DNA of 64,000 nt from DRPN01 sp964599235. Lineage in GTDB: Bacteria > Bacteroidota > Bacteroidia > Bacteroidales > VadinHA17. The stretch spans positions 217,219 through 281,218 of the forward strand of contig CAZRDX010000052.1 of the NCBI GenBank assembly GCA_964599235.1, written 5' to 3'. The stretch's first letter is position 1. Each line of letters begins with the position of its first letter. A program made the translations under genes and the position numbers. Below the pieces are notes generated by a model that saw nothing but the letters and a program-made list of their open reading frames with translations, did not search any database and was not told the DNA's origin. Below are positions 1 through 8,408 of the stretch, piece by piece.

Positions 1-331
1 GGGTATCGATCTTGTTCTTGCGGAAGAGGAACTGGATCCCCTTGCTCATGCCGGCAGCCACCTGGCGGCTTCGGGCCACCATCGCCGGAAGATCGGGTTT
101 CGCCTCCCCTTCCACCTTCACACCATAGTCGGCAGCATGCCGCAAATAGTCATACACCTGGGCACTCTTGAGCAAGGCCTTGGTGGGGATACAGCCCCAG
201 TTGAGGCACACCCCGCCCACCTCGGCCATCTCCACCACACCTACCTGCATGCCCAGCTGGGCAGCACGAATGGCAGCCACATAACCCCCAGGACCACTGC
301 CGATGACCAAAAGATCGTATCGTTTTGCCAT
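1..331 (-). CDS. lpdA: dihydrolipoamide dehydrogenase, N-terminal part (runs off the window)
   Basis: Translation of the reverse strand from the ATG at 331 starts MAKRYDLLVIGSGPGGYVAA, a classic FAD-binding GxGxxG motif, followed by GGVCLNWGCIPTKALL, which holds the redox-active CxxxxC disulfide of the E3 family. E3 oxidises the dihydrolipoyl groups of 2-oxoacid dehydrogenase or glycine-cleavage complexes and reduces NAD+. Only about 110 residues are inside the window; the gene continues to the left. A TATTTTTG box lies 28 bases upstream. The paralogue type (PDH, OGDH or GCV) cannot be told from this fragment. Confidence 0.93.
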   Translation of the reverse strand, partial: MAKRYDLLVIGSGPGGYVAAIRAAQLGMQVGVVEMAEVGGVCLNWGCIPTKALLKSAQVYDYLRHAADYGVKVEGEAKPDLPAMVARSRQVAAGMSKGIQFLFRKNKIDT

Positions 332-358
332 ATCGCTTCCGTTTTGTTGCAACGACAA

Positions 359-366
359 CAAAAATA
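359..366 (-). promoter_or_regulatory. Bacteroidota -7 box of lpdA
   Basis: Reverse-strand TATTTTTG matches the Bacteroidota -7 consensus TAnnTTTG, 28 bases before the lpdA ATG. No clear -33 TTTG is seen at the usual 19-21 base spacing. Confidence 0.5.
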
Positions 367-448
367 AACCCAAATTCTTCAATAGAAAAATTATTCTCTC
401 CCCCTCCTCGTATTGCATATCTGACCCGAATGGTTTAATTTGGCCCAT

Positions 449-994
449 ATGGGTGATCAGAGTGGGAAAAAGACAACAAACAATACCGGCAACATCTCGG
501 AAGGTATCCGTCACTTCCGGGATTTCATTGGCGGAAGCGACCGGCTTTTCACTTTTCTACACAATACCGATACCGAAGAACGGGCCCGCCGGATCCTCCG
601 GGAAGGGCTGGTGTTCGAGAACCATCTCCTCCACACCTCCGACCATGTCTCCGGAACCGATCTTATAGAACTCAATTACTTCAGGATGATCCGCCGGTTT
701 TACGGCGACTACACAGTGGTGATCCAGATCGACAGCCGCCTGGTGGAGGATTTCAGCCGGCGGCTGCGCCATACCAGCTATCATTTTTCGGAGGCCCTCA
801 GCAAAACACGTCCCACGTATACCCGCGAAGACAATCCTGTCTACATCCTTCCCGAAGAGTTCATCCGAGGCTATTTTGACCACCATACCCTCACCGGTCA
901 CAGCAACCCCCGTTTCAACCCTTTTTTCTTCCCGCTCTATTTCGAAGACAACCTGCAACGGCTGCTGGCCAAGGAGAGTACACGAAAAAAATAG
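449..994 (+). CDS. conserved-looking hypothetical protein, possible ADP-ribosyltransferase-like fold
   Basis: This 181-residue soluble protein has no signal peptide or membrane segment. I chose the ATG at 449; an in-frame TTG lies at 440. Residues near 35-55 read FLHNTDTEERARRILREGL, which resembles the opening of ART/KptA-type domains (His-x-Thr strand followed by a helix ending in GL). Later come YGDYTVVIQI and a C-terminal PEEFIRGYFD. The resemblance is only by eye, and no catalytic triad can be assigned. The gene is divergent from lpdA across a 117-base gap. Function unknown. Confidence 0.7.
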   Translation: MGDQSGKKTTNNTGNISEGIRHFRDFIGGSDRLFTFLHNTDTEERARRILREGLVFENHLLHTSDHVSGTDLIELNYFRMIRRFYGDYTVVIQIDSRLVEDFSRRLRHTSYHFSEALSKTRPTYTREDNPVYILPEEFIRGYFDHHTLTGHSNPRFNPFFFPLYFEDNLQRLLAKESTRKK

Positions 995-1038
995 AACCCG
1001 CTCTCCTGCCAGGCACAGGTAATGTTCAATTATTTTCT

Positions 1039-1046
1039 TATATTTG
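1039..1046 (+). promoter_or_regulatory. Bacteroidota -7 box upstream of the small membrane protein
   Basis: TATATTTG matches TAnnTTTG and sits 26 bases before the ATG at 1073, in the short AT-rich gap after the preceding gene. The -33 element is not obvious. Confidence 0.45.
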
Positions 1047-1072
1047 TGAATATGATTATATCTTGTTAACGA

Positions 1073-1315
1073 ATGTTCCTGAAGCTGATCCTATTATCAA
1101 CGACTATCGTAGGTATCTCGATGCTGGCGATGTCGTTCCGTCTCCTTTTCTCGAGGAAAGCCACCTTTCCGGTGACCGAGATCGGCAAGAACCCGCAGAT
1201 GAAGAAGATAGGGATCCGTTGTCCTCGGACCGAAGAGGCCCTGATCAGCAAAGGAAAAACTTCGGATTTTGCAGGGTGTGTCAACTGCAGTCTTTACAAG
1301 GGAGGACTGAAATAA
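1073..1315 (+). CDS. small single-pass membrane protein with three cysteines
   Basis: An 80-residue protein: an N-terminal hydrophobic helix (about residues 1-25, MFLKLILLSTTIVGISMLAM), then a polar segment with FPVTEIGKNPQMKKIGIRCP and a C-terminal CVNC. The pattern FPxTxIGxNxxMxxxGIxC is one I associate with small uncharacterised Bacteroidales membrane proteins. The three cysteines (one Cys plus a CxxC) could bind metal or form a disulfide. A consensus -7 box just upstream supports expression. Function unknown. Confidence 0.75.
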   Translation: MFLKLILLSTTIVGISMLAMSFRLLFSRKATFPVTEIGKNPQMKKIGIRCPRTEEALISKGKTSDFAGCVNCSLYKGGLK

Positions 1316-1416
1316 CCCTCTCCTTTTTTCTTTTCATCATCCCATCCGATGCTCACACCACACCACATAACTTCCTCTGATCATTTTGTTGTTCCTGCCT
1401 GGCGTTCCTCTTCCCC

Positions 1417-4400
1417 ATGAAACCATTCGACGCTTTTTTCAGGATGTTCCGCAAGGAAGAGGAGAGCGACCTGCCGCTGCGGAAGGTACGGATCATCTTT
1501 CTGATCCTGCTCATCGGTTTTTTCCTGCTGATCCTTTTTTTCGCAGGGATCATAGCCCGGCGTTTCGAATCGGAGATCCGCCGCAACACCATCACCTCCC
1601 TCGAGAACGTCCTTCATTCGAACCACAAGCTGCTCAAGGAAGTCTGGCTGAAACGCCAGTACAGCCATGCCACGCTTTGGGCTTCCAACACCAACCTCAT
1701 CAAACGCACCAAGAAGCTGCTGTCCCAGGCTGGTGACAGCGCAGCACTGGTCAACTCTCCCGTCCAGAAAGAGCTACAGGTATATTTCAAGAAAAGAATG
1801 GATGCTTACGACATCCTCGGGATCACGATCCTCGACACCACAGGTACAGTGCTCTTCTCCTACTACAAGAACCGGTTGGGCAGGAAAGCCTATCTCTACG
1901 ATCTTTACCCAGACCGGTTTCGGAAGATATACCGGGGGGAGAAACAGTTCCTTCCACCCGTGAACTATACCGTCAGCGACCTGCCCAAAGAACTGGGAGA
2001 CAGACTGGCGAACATGCCCATCATGGGTATCGCCGTACCTGTTCGCGGAGAAGAGGGGAACGTGATCGGCTCCCTGGTGATCACCAAGGATCCTTTCGGC
2101 GAGTTCTCCCTCATCGCCAACACGGCCCGTTTCGCTCCCAGTGTGGAAACCTACTACATCGACCAGACCGGTTACATGATCACCAAGAGCGATTACAAGA
2201 GCCAGAAGGTCCTGCTTGACTCGGCCAGCAAGCGTACGCGTGACAACATCCATATCGAGATACGCGTGCCGCCCAAACCCAAAAAACTCCCCGACTCTCT
2301 TTCCCTTGCCAACCAGAAACGCCCGCTCACCCTGGCCGCTGCGGAGGTATTGCAACACCATACAGGACATAGTCTTAAGTCTTACCCCGATTTTCGCGGA
2401 ACCCCGGTGCTGGGGGTCTGGATGTGGGACGATGAACTGGGCATCGGACTCATCAGCGAGATCGACGAACGAGAGGCCCTGCATCCCGTGATGGTGACCC
2501 ACCGCATCACCATGATCTTCCTGGGCCTGACCTTCCTGGTGACCATCATCATCTTCTTCTTTGCCTGGAAATTCTTCACTCGGGCAGGAGAAAGGGTCCG
2601 TAAGAGCCTGCAGCAGTTCAAAACCCTTTTTGAAAGTTCTTCGGATGCTTACATCATTTTCGACAAGAAGCGGGTGCTCGACTGCAACAGAGCCGCGATG
2701 AACATGATGGGATGCACCACAAAGGAAGAGTTCCTGCAACTGCCGCTGACGCATCTCCTTTATGGTATCACCCGCACGGGCACTCTCAGGGAGGTGAAAG
2801 AAAAAGTTTTTTCACAAATCACCCGGACAGGCACCTACCGCTTCGAGTCGGAGATCCTGAAAGCCGACGGCGAGACCGTCCTGCCCGTGGATGTGAACGT
2901 CACCACCGTGCTGTTCGGCAGCCGCCAGGTCTATCTTGCCTCCTTCCGCGACATCAGCCTCCAGAAAAAAGCCCGCGAAGAGGTGGAGAAAGAGCGATAC
3001 CGTCTGCGACAGATCCTCGACAGCAGTATGGTGGTCTTTGCTTTTGTCACGGAAGACCGGGAAGTGGTCTATGCCAACGAGCGGGCCAAGGCTCTTTTCG
3101 GTATTGACGAAGGACTGCTCGAAAAAAGGATCCTCGTGAACAAGGAGCTGCGTAACAAGCTCTTCCGTAAGGTGATGTACGAAAGGAAAGAGATCATCAA
3201 TTATCAGCTGCAGGCCTATGACAAGGAAGGACGGATCATCGACCTGCTGGCCAGCTTTTTCCCCACCGAACATGAAGGACAGCGCTCCTTCTTCACCTGG
3301 ATCGTCGACATCACCGACATCAAGAAGATCGAACGGGAGCTGGAGGAGGCAAAGAACTTAGCCGAGGCAGCCACACGGGCCAAGAGCGATTTCCTCGCCC
3401 GGATGAGCCATGAGATACGCACGCCGATGAACGCCATCATCGGCCTCACCCACCTCACCCTCCATACCTCCTTAACACCCCAGCAGAAAGTCAACCTCCA
3501 AAAGGTCCATTCGGCCGCCAAAACCCTGTTGGGCATCCTCAACGACATCCTCGACTTTTCCAAGATCGAGGCCGGCAAACTGGAACTCGAGATCACGGCT
3601 TTTGACCTCGAGAAGGTCTTCAACGACCTTTCCAACATCGTCATCTTCAAAGCCTCGCAGAAAGGACTGGAACTGATCACCAGCATCGCACCCGACGTGC
3701 CCCATATCCTGCGTGGTGACCCCTTGCGGCTGAACCAGATCCTCATCAACCTGACCAACAACGCCATCAAATTCACCGAAAAGGGTGAGATCATCATCCG
3801 TGCTGAGAAACAGGAAGAGAAACGCAACAGGATCAAAATCCGTTTCAGTGTCCGCGACACGGGTGTCGGCCTGTCACCGGAAGAACGGAAGAAACTGTTC
3901 AAAAGCTTCTCCCAGGCAGATGTCTCGACCACCCGCAAGTACGGCGGATCGGGACTGGGCCTGGCCATCAGCAAGAACCTGGCCGAACTGATGGGCGGCA
4001 CCATTTGGGTGGAAAGTGAGAAAGGCAAAGGAAGCACTTTTTACTTCACCGCCTGGTTCGGTATAGAAAAGGAACAGAAAAGCAAACACCTCATCACCAC
4101 CAGCGAGATACGCAACACCCGCGTCCTGCTGGTCGACGACAACGAGACCACCCTTCACCTCCTGTCAGAGACCCTCCGTTCTTTTGGTCTCAAGGTGACC
4201 ACGGCCCCGGGAGGAGAGGAAGCCCTGGGAGCACTCGTCCATGCCGGAAGTGACCCCTACCACATCGTCATCCTCGACTGGTATATGCCGGGACTGGACG
4301 GCTTTTCTCTGGCCAGGAAGATCGCTTCACATCCCGAGATCGACCCCAAACCGTCCATCATCATGATGTCGGCCTACGACAACGACGATACCCTGAAAGA

Positions 4401-5616
4401 GAAGGTCCGTCAAGATGACAGCCTGAATATCGACACCTTCCTCACCAAACCTGTGAGTTACTCCTCACTGCTCAATGCGATCATGAAGGTGCTGGGCAGC
4501 AAAGATTCCCTGCCAGGAGACGATGAGCGGAACGAGCTGCCGGATAAACTGGTGAGCCGTCTGCGGGGGAACCTGGTCCTCCTGGTGGAGGACAACGAGG
4601 TGAACCAGGATGTGGCCGTGGGTATGCTCGAGGCGGCGGGGATGCGTGCCGAGATCGCCACCAACGGCCGCGAAGCCGTAAAAATGGTAAAGAACTCAGG
4701 TGTCCCATCCCGTTTTGCCCTGGTGCTCATGGATCTGCAGATGCCCGTGATGGACGGCTACGACGCTACCCGTGCCATACGCCGGATGAAAGAATACAGG
4801 GACTTGCCCATCCTGGCCATGACCTCCGACGCCATTGCCGGAGTAAAAGAAAAATGCCTGAGGGCAGGCATGAACGACTTCCTCACCAAACCCATCGACC
4901 CCGATGAGTTCTATCGTACTCTGGGAAAATACATCGCGGAGCCAGGAAACCATATTCCTTCTTACGTGAAAGATCAGGAAACAGAAAAGGATCAGGAAGC
5001 GCTTGAGCAACGGCTTCATCAGCTCCAGAGCATCCATTACGAGGAAGCCCTTCAGCGCATCAACCATAACCTCCCCCTCTATTACAAATTGTTGCGAAAA
5101 TTCTCTTTGCGCTACCGGGATTTCCCCGCAGAACTGAAAGAGAAGCTGCAAAAAGGCGAAAAAGAAGAAGCCCGCCGGATGGTCCATACCCTCAAAGGTG
5201 TGGCCGGCAACATCGGTGCCCGTGAGATACATCGTTACAGCACCCTGCTCGACAACAAATTAAAAAAGGGTGATACACTCAACATCACGCATGTTGCGGA
5301 CGAACTGAGCCGGCTCCTCACACCCGTGATCGCTTCTATCGAGAAACTCCTGGGAAAAACAACCCCACAGGAAAATGAGAAACAGAAAGACCCCGAAGCC
5401 GACACGGAAGAGCTGGTCTCCCTGCTCACCGGCCTCCGTGAGATGCTCCATGAGGGCAATTTCGACGCCACCGTCCGGGCCGAAGCTCTGCAGAAATGGT
5501 TCAGTGACGATAGCTGGGGTACCGAGGTGAAGGCACTGAACGGGAAGATCACCTCCTATGAGTTTGACGAGGCTGCCCGGCTGGCCGATGAACTGCTGAA
5601 AAAGCTTAAAGGATGA
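1417..5616 (+). CDS. hybrid sensor histidine kinase (Cache-like sensor, 2 PAS, HisKA, HATPase, 2 receivers, Hpt)
   Basis: A 1399-residue membrane kinase. TM helices at about 23-46 and 364-388 enclose a roughly 315-residue extracytoplasmic sensor of dCache type (inferred from length and position). Two PAS domains follow (about 396-510 and 529-640). HisKA carries SHEIRTP with His665. HATPase has N, G1 (DTGVGL) and G2 (GGSGLGLAIS) boxes. Receiver 1 has Asp954 (LDWYMPGLDG), receiver 2 has Asp1106 (MDLQMPVMDG), and an Hpt domain carries His1257 (VHTLKGVAGNIGA). It is a complete phosphorelay in one chain. It overlaps the next gene by four bases (ATGA), so the two are translationally coupled; the ligand is unknown. 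Confidence 0.95.
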   Translation: MKPFDAFFRMFRKEEESDLPLRKVRIIFLILLIGFFLLILFFAGIIARRFESEIRRNTITSLENVLHSNHKLLKEVWLKRQYSHATLWASNTNLIKRTKKLLSQAGDSAALVNSPVQKELQVYFKKRMDAYDILGITILDTTGTVLFSYYKNRLGRKAYLYDLYPDRFRKIYRGEKQFLPPVNYTVSDLPKELGDRLANMPIMGIAVPVRGEEGNVIGSLVITKDPFGEFSLIANTARFAPSVETYYIDQTGYMITKSDYKSQKVLLDSASKRTRDNIHIEIRVPPKPKKLPDSLSLANQKRPLTLAAAEVLQHHTGHSLKSYPDFRGTPVLGVWMWDDELGIGLISEIDEREALHPVMVTHRITMIFLGLTFLVTIIIFFFAWKFFTRAGERVRKSLQQFKTLFESSSDAYIIFDKKRVLDCNRAAMNMMGCTTKEEFLQLPLTHLLYGITRTGTLREVKEKVFSQITRTGTYRFESEILKADGETVLPVDVNVTTVLFGSRQVYLASFRDISLQKKAREEVEKERYRLRQILDSSMVVFAFVTEDREVVYANERAKALFGIDEGLLEKRILVNKELRNKLFRKVMYERKEIINYQLQAYDKEGRIIDLLASFFPTEHEGQRSFFTWIVDITDIKKIERELEEAKNLAEAATRAKSDFLARMSHEIRTPMNAIIGLTHLTLHTSLTPQQKVNLQKVHSAAKTLLGILNDILDFSKIEAGKLELEITAFDLEKVFNDLSNIVIFKASQKGLELITSIAPDVPHILRGDPLRLNQILINLTNNAIKFTEKGEIIIRAEKQEEKRNRIKIRFSVRDTGVGLSPEERKKLFKSFSQADVSTTRKYGGSGLGLAISKNLAELMGGTIWVESEKGKGSTFYFTAWFGIEKEQKSKHLITTSEIRNTRVLLVDDNETTLHLLSETLRSFGLKVTTAPGGEEALGALVHAGSDPYHIVILDWYMPGLDGFSLARKIASHPEIDPKPSIIMMSAYDNDDTLKEKVRQDDSLNIDTFLTKPVSYSSLLNAIMKVLGSKDSLPGDDERNELPDKLVSRLRGNLVLLVEDNEVNQDVAVGMLEAAGMRAEIATNGREAVKMVKNSGVPSRFALVLMDLQMPVMDGYDATRAIRRMKEYRDLPILAMTSDAIAGVKEKCLRAGMNDFLTKPIDPDEFYRTLGKYIAEPGNHIPSYVKDQETEKDQEALEQRLHQLQSIHYEEALQRINHNLPLYYKLLRKFSLRYRDFPAELKEKLQKGEKEEARRMVHTLKGVAGNIGAREIHRYSTLLDNKLKKGDTLNITHVADELSRLLTPVIASIEKLLGKTTPQENEKQKDPEADTEELVSLLTGLREMLHEGNFDATVRAEALQKWFSDDSWGTEVKALNGKITSYEFDEAARLADELLKKLKG

Positions 5617-6800
5617 AAGATATGGACCCTACATCCGTACCCCGTATCCTCATCGTCGATGATGCCACCGAGAACATCGACATCCTGGCGGCAGCCCTCA
5701 CCGGCTACCGCAAGATGATCGCCCTCAATGGCGAAAGAGCTCTGCAGCTGGCCTTCAGCGACAACCCACCCGACCTGATCCTCCTGGACATCAACATGCC
5801 GGGCATGGACGGTTACGAGGTATGCCAGGTACTGAAAACCAACGAGAAAACCCGCGAGATCCCCATCATCTTCCTCACGGCCAACACCGACAGTGAGAGC
5901 ATCATCAAGGCCTTTGAGATGGGGGCTTCCGACTATATCACCAAACCCTTCAACATGGGCGAGATGCTGGCACGGGTCAAGACCCACCTGGCGCTGAAGA
6001 AATCCCGCGACGATATCGCCCGTCTGCTCAACGACATCGAAGGGAAGAACAAGCTGATCACCGCCAGCATCGAGTATGCACAGACGATCCAGCAGGCCCT
6101 TCTGCCCGACGAGGCCTTTCTGAAAAGAATCCTGCCCGAACATTTCATCCTTTATCATCCCAAGGATATCGTCAGCGGCGACTTTTACTGGGTAAGACGG
6201 CTGGATGATCAGGTAATGATCGCTGCGGTCGACTGTACGGGCCACGGGGTCCCGGGAGCTTTCATGAGCATTCTGGGGATCTCTTTCCTCAACGAAGTGG
6301 TCAGCGAAGGAGGTATCTGCTGTGCTTCCGATGTCCTGGAAAGGCTACGCAATAAAGTGAAGAGCGCCCTGGGACAGACCGAACCCACCGGCCAGCGCGA
6401 CGGCATGGACATGTCGCTCGTGATGTACAACCCTTTGCGAAAAGAACTTCAGTACGCCGGAGCATACAACCCTCTTTACCTGGTCCGTGATGACCGTCTG
6501 CAGGAATACAAGGCCGACCGGCAGCCCGTGGCCATCCATTACCGTGAACGCCCCTTCACCAACCATACCATCCCCCTCCGGCCCGGTGACATGTTCTACC
6601 TCTTCTCAGACGGTTTTGCCGACCAGATGGGCGGAGAAGAAGAGAAAAAGCTGATGTCCGGACGTTTCAAAAGCTGGCTTGAAGAGATCGCCCACCTGCC
6701 TGCGAACGACCAGAAAAAGATCCTCGAGGAACGTTTCACCGCCTGGAAAGGCAACGTGGAACAAACCGATGATATCCTGGTCATCGGCGTAAAGGTATAG
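5613..6800 (+). CDS. response regulator with SpoIIE/RsbU-type PP2C phosphatase output
   Basis: A 395-residue soluble protein. The N-terminal receiver (about 1-125) has VDDATEN, phospho-acceptor Asp59 in LLDINMPGMDG and a KPF lysine motif. After a helical linker comes a SpoIIE-type PP2C domain (about 175-395) with SGDFYW, DCTGHGVPGAFMS and the late FSDGFADQ metal-binding motif. In this family the phosphatase acts on phosphoserine anti-anti-sigma (STAS) proteins or other partners. The ATGA overlap with the hybrid kinase makes it the probable target of that kinase. No STAS or anti-sigma partner gene is nearby. Confidence 0.93.
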   Translation: MKDMDPTSVPRILIVDDATENIDILAAALTGYRKMIALNGERALQLAFSDNPPDLILLDINMPGMDGYEVCQVLKTNEKTREIPIIFLTANTDSESIIKAFEMGASDYITKPFNMGEMLARVKTHLALKKSRDDIARLLNDIEGKNKLITASIEYAQTIQQALLPDEAFLKRILPEHFILYHPKDIVSGDFYWVRRLDDQVMIAAVDCTGHGVPGAFMSILGISFLNEVVSEGGICCASDVLERLRNKVKSALGQTEPTGQRDGMDMSLVMYNPLRKELQYAGAYNPLYLVRDDRLQEYKADRQPVAIHYRERPFTNHTIPLRPGDMFYLFSDGFADQMGGEEEKKLMSGRFKSWLEEIAHLPANDQKKILEERFTAWKGNVEQTDDILVIGVKV

Positions 6801-7322
6801 CTGTCAATATACTCCTGACGGAGCGTCATTGGCTCCGCAGGAGCCATTGCGAGGCACCCAGCGCCGAAGCAATCTCAAAAATTCGGCCTGCGGCCTGTCA
6901 TAAATCCTTCGAACGTCATTTGGCCTTACGGCCGTCATTCGCCCCTGTGCGGGGCTGTCATTGGCTCCGCAGGAGCGTCATTCTGCCCCTACAGGGCGTC
7001 GGGTAGGGAGATATGCCCTGATGCACAGCCACTGAAGTGGCTGCCTATTATCAATAAGTCCCTACGGGACTTCGGTCCGTTGCATTGACAAAACGTCCCG
7101 GAGGGACGGAACGACGGTAGGCAGGCAATTCATTGCCTGTTACGATGCCAATAAATTACCCCGGACATCCCGTAGGGATAGAATGAACAAAGAAAAAGCG
7201 ATCATTAGGACTTCGTCCGTAATTCGCCTTCGGCTGTCATTGGCCACTGCGTGGCGGCATTAGGTTTGTATGGAGAGACTTCCCTCTTGAGAGGGGCCGG
7301 GGGTGTGTTCAATACCCCAATG
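6801..7322. repeat. array of short palindromic repeats separated by GTCATT-like words
   Basis: This gene-free stretch starts at the base after the stop codon of the preceding gene. It is a chain of small hairpins with different stems, often joined by GTCATT: GGCTCC/GGAGCC (6831-6845), GGCC/GGCC (6922-6933), GCCCC/GGGGC (6941-6955), GGCTCC/GGAGC (6963-6976), GCCC/GGGC (6985-6997). A second style follows, with CAGCCAC/GTGGCTG (7026-7043), GTCCC/GGGAC (7059-7071 and 7095-7107) and ATCCC/GGGAT near 7167-7179. Related units recur at 60254-60640. No gene is supported; the short ORFs here are repeat translations. Confidence 0.8.
7282..7322. repeat. dispersed repeat copy with CCTCTTGAGAGG palindrome
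   Basis: CCCTCTTGAGAGG, then GGGGGTGTGTTCA and ACCCCAATG. The same order of words occurs at about 60306-60347, so this is one of two copies in the window. The remaining bases up to the apbE stop at 7368 hold nothing recognisable. Confidence 0.75.
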
Positions 7323-7367
7323 CCAGCAACAAATCTATAGAATCCGGACATTGCGGGCATCATATGC

Positions 7368-8408
7368 TCACCGCTCGACCAGCATCCTCTCAAATCCCGG
7401 TGTAGCCAGGGTACGATAGTTGCCCTGTTCGTCGGAGAAGATGAAAAAAGCCTCGAGGTTGTTGTGTCGCAGGACGAAATCCCTGCTGCGTTCCAGTCCC
7501 ATCACCATGAAGGCTGTGGCATAGCCGTCGGCCAGGATGCAACTGTCGGCCACCACCGTGACGCTCAGCAGACGGTTACGGGCCGGATAGCCTGTATGAG
7601 GATCGATCTCGTGGCCATATTTGACGCCGTCACGGATGTAGAACTTGCGGTAGTTGCCCGAGGTGGCGAGAGCTTTGTTGCGGAGCTTCACCACCGCCTG
7701 CAGACGGGCGCCGGGGATGTTGTTGTTGTCGATGGGCTTGTCGATACCCACCTTCCACGGATCGCCCGGTCCTTTGCTGCCGCATGCCCGCACCTCGCCG
7801 CCTATCTCCACCAGGCAGCTGCGGGCACCCCTTCTTTTCAGCCATTCCGCCACCACATCCACCGAATAGCCCTGGGCGATGGCATTGACATCCAGCCGTA
7901 CGCGGGGATCGGTCTTCTCCACACGGTTCCCCTCGAGCCGCACCTTCTCCATACCCACGAACTGCAGGAGCGAGTCGATCACGGCACTGTCCACAGGAAG
8001 AGGACCTTCCGGGCCAAACCCCCAGGCATCCACCAGAGGCCCTACCGTAATGTCGAAAGCCCCGCCGCTCTCCCGCCAGATACGCCGCGCCATACGGAAA
8101 CACTCATTGAAAAGAGAATCGGTACGCACCTCCGGGTCGTTGCGGTTGATACGCGAGATGACCGAGGACGGCAAATAACCCGAAAGGGAAAGATCGAAAC
8201 GGTGCAGCAACGAGTCGAGCTCCTCCTTCTCCACCAGGCGGCGTCCCCGCAGCAGCACCCCCAGTGGCTGCTTGATCACGATGTGGTAGGTGGTACCCTG
8301 GGTGAAGCCGTCGATGGCCAGGAAGGCTACCTGACGGTAACGATAGTGCAGGAAAACGGCCGAGATGATCAGCGCCAGCAGTGCCGCAGAAAAGATGACC
8401 CTTCTCAT
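7368..8408 (-). CDS. apbE: FAD:protein FMN transferase ApbE
   Basis: A 346-residue protein with an N-terminal hydrophobic segment (about 4-22) that directs it to or across the inner membrane. Family motifs include TQGTTYHIV near the start, GAFDITVGPLVDAWGFG, RLDVNAIAQGYSVD and ATSGNYRKFY. The C-terminal region has HEIDPHTGYPA and DGYATAFMVMG. ApbE moves FMN from FAD onto threonines of NqrB and NqrC. It is the last gene of the nqr operon and overlaps nqrF by four bases, which fits that role exactly. Confidence 0.96.
   Translation of the reverse strand: MRRVIFSAALLALIISAVFLHYRYRQVAFLAIDGFTQGTTYHIVIKQPLGVLLRGRRLVEKEELDSLLHRFDLSLSGYLPSSVISRINRNDPEVRTDSLFNECFRMARRIWRESGGAFDITVGPLVDAWGFGPEGPLPVDSAVIDSLLQFVGMEKVRLEGNRVEKTDPRVRLDVNAIAQGYSVDVVAEWLKRRGARSCLVEIGGEVRACGSKGPGDPWKVGIDKPIDNNNIPGARLQAVVKLRNKALATSGNYRKFYIRDGVKYGHEIDPHTGYPARNRLLSVTVVADSCILADGYATAFMVMGLERSRDFVLRHNNLEAFFIFSDEQGNYRTLATPGFERMLVER

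Noticed and set aside
6801..7322. Repeat array considered as a CRISPR array
   Set aside because: Units are short palindromes of varying sequence without constant repeats of 25-40 bases or regular spacers, and no cas gene is present.
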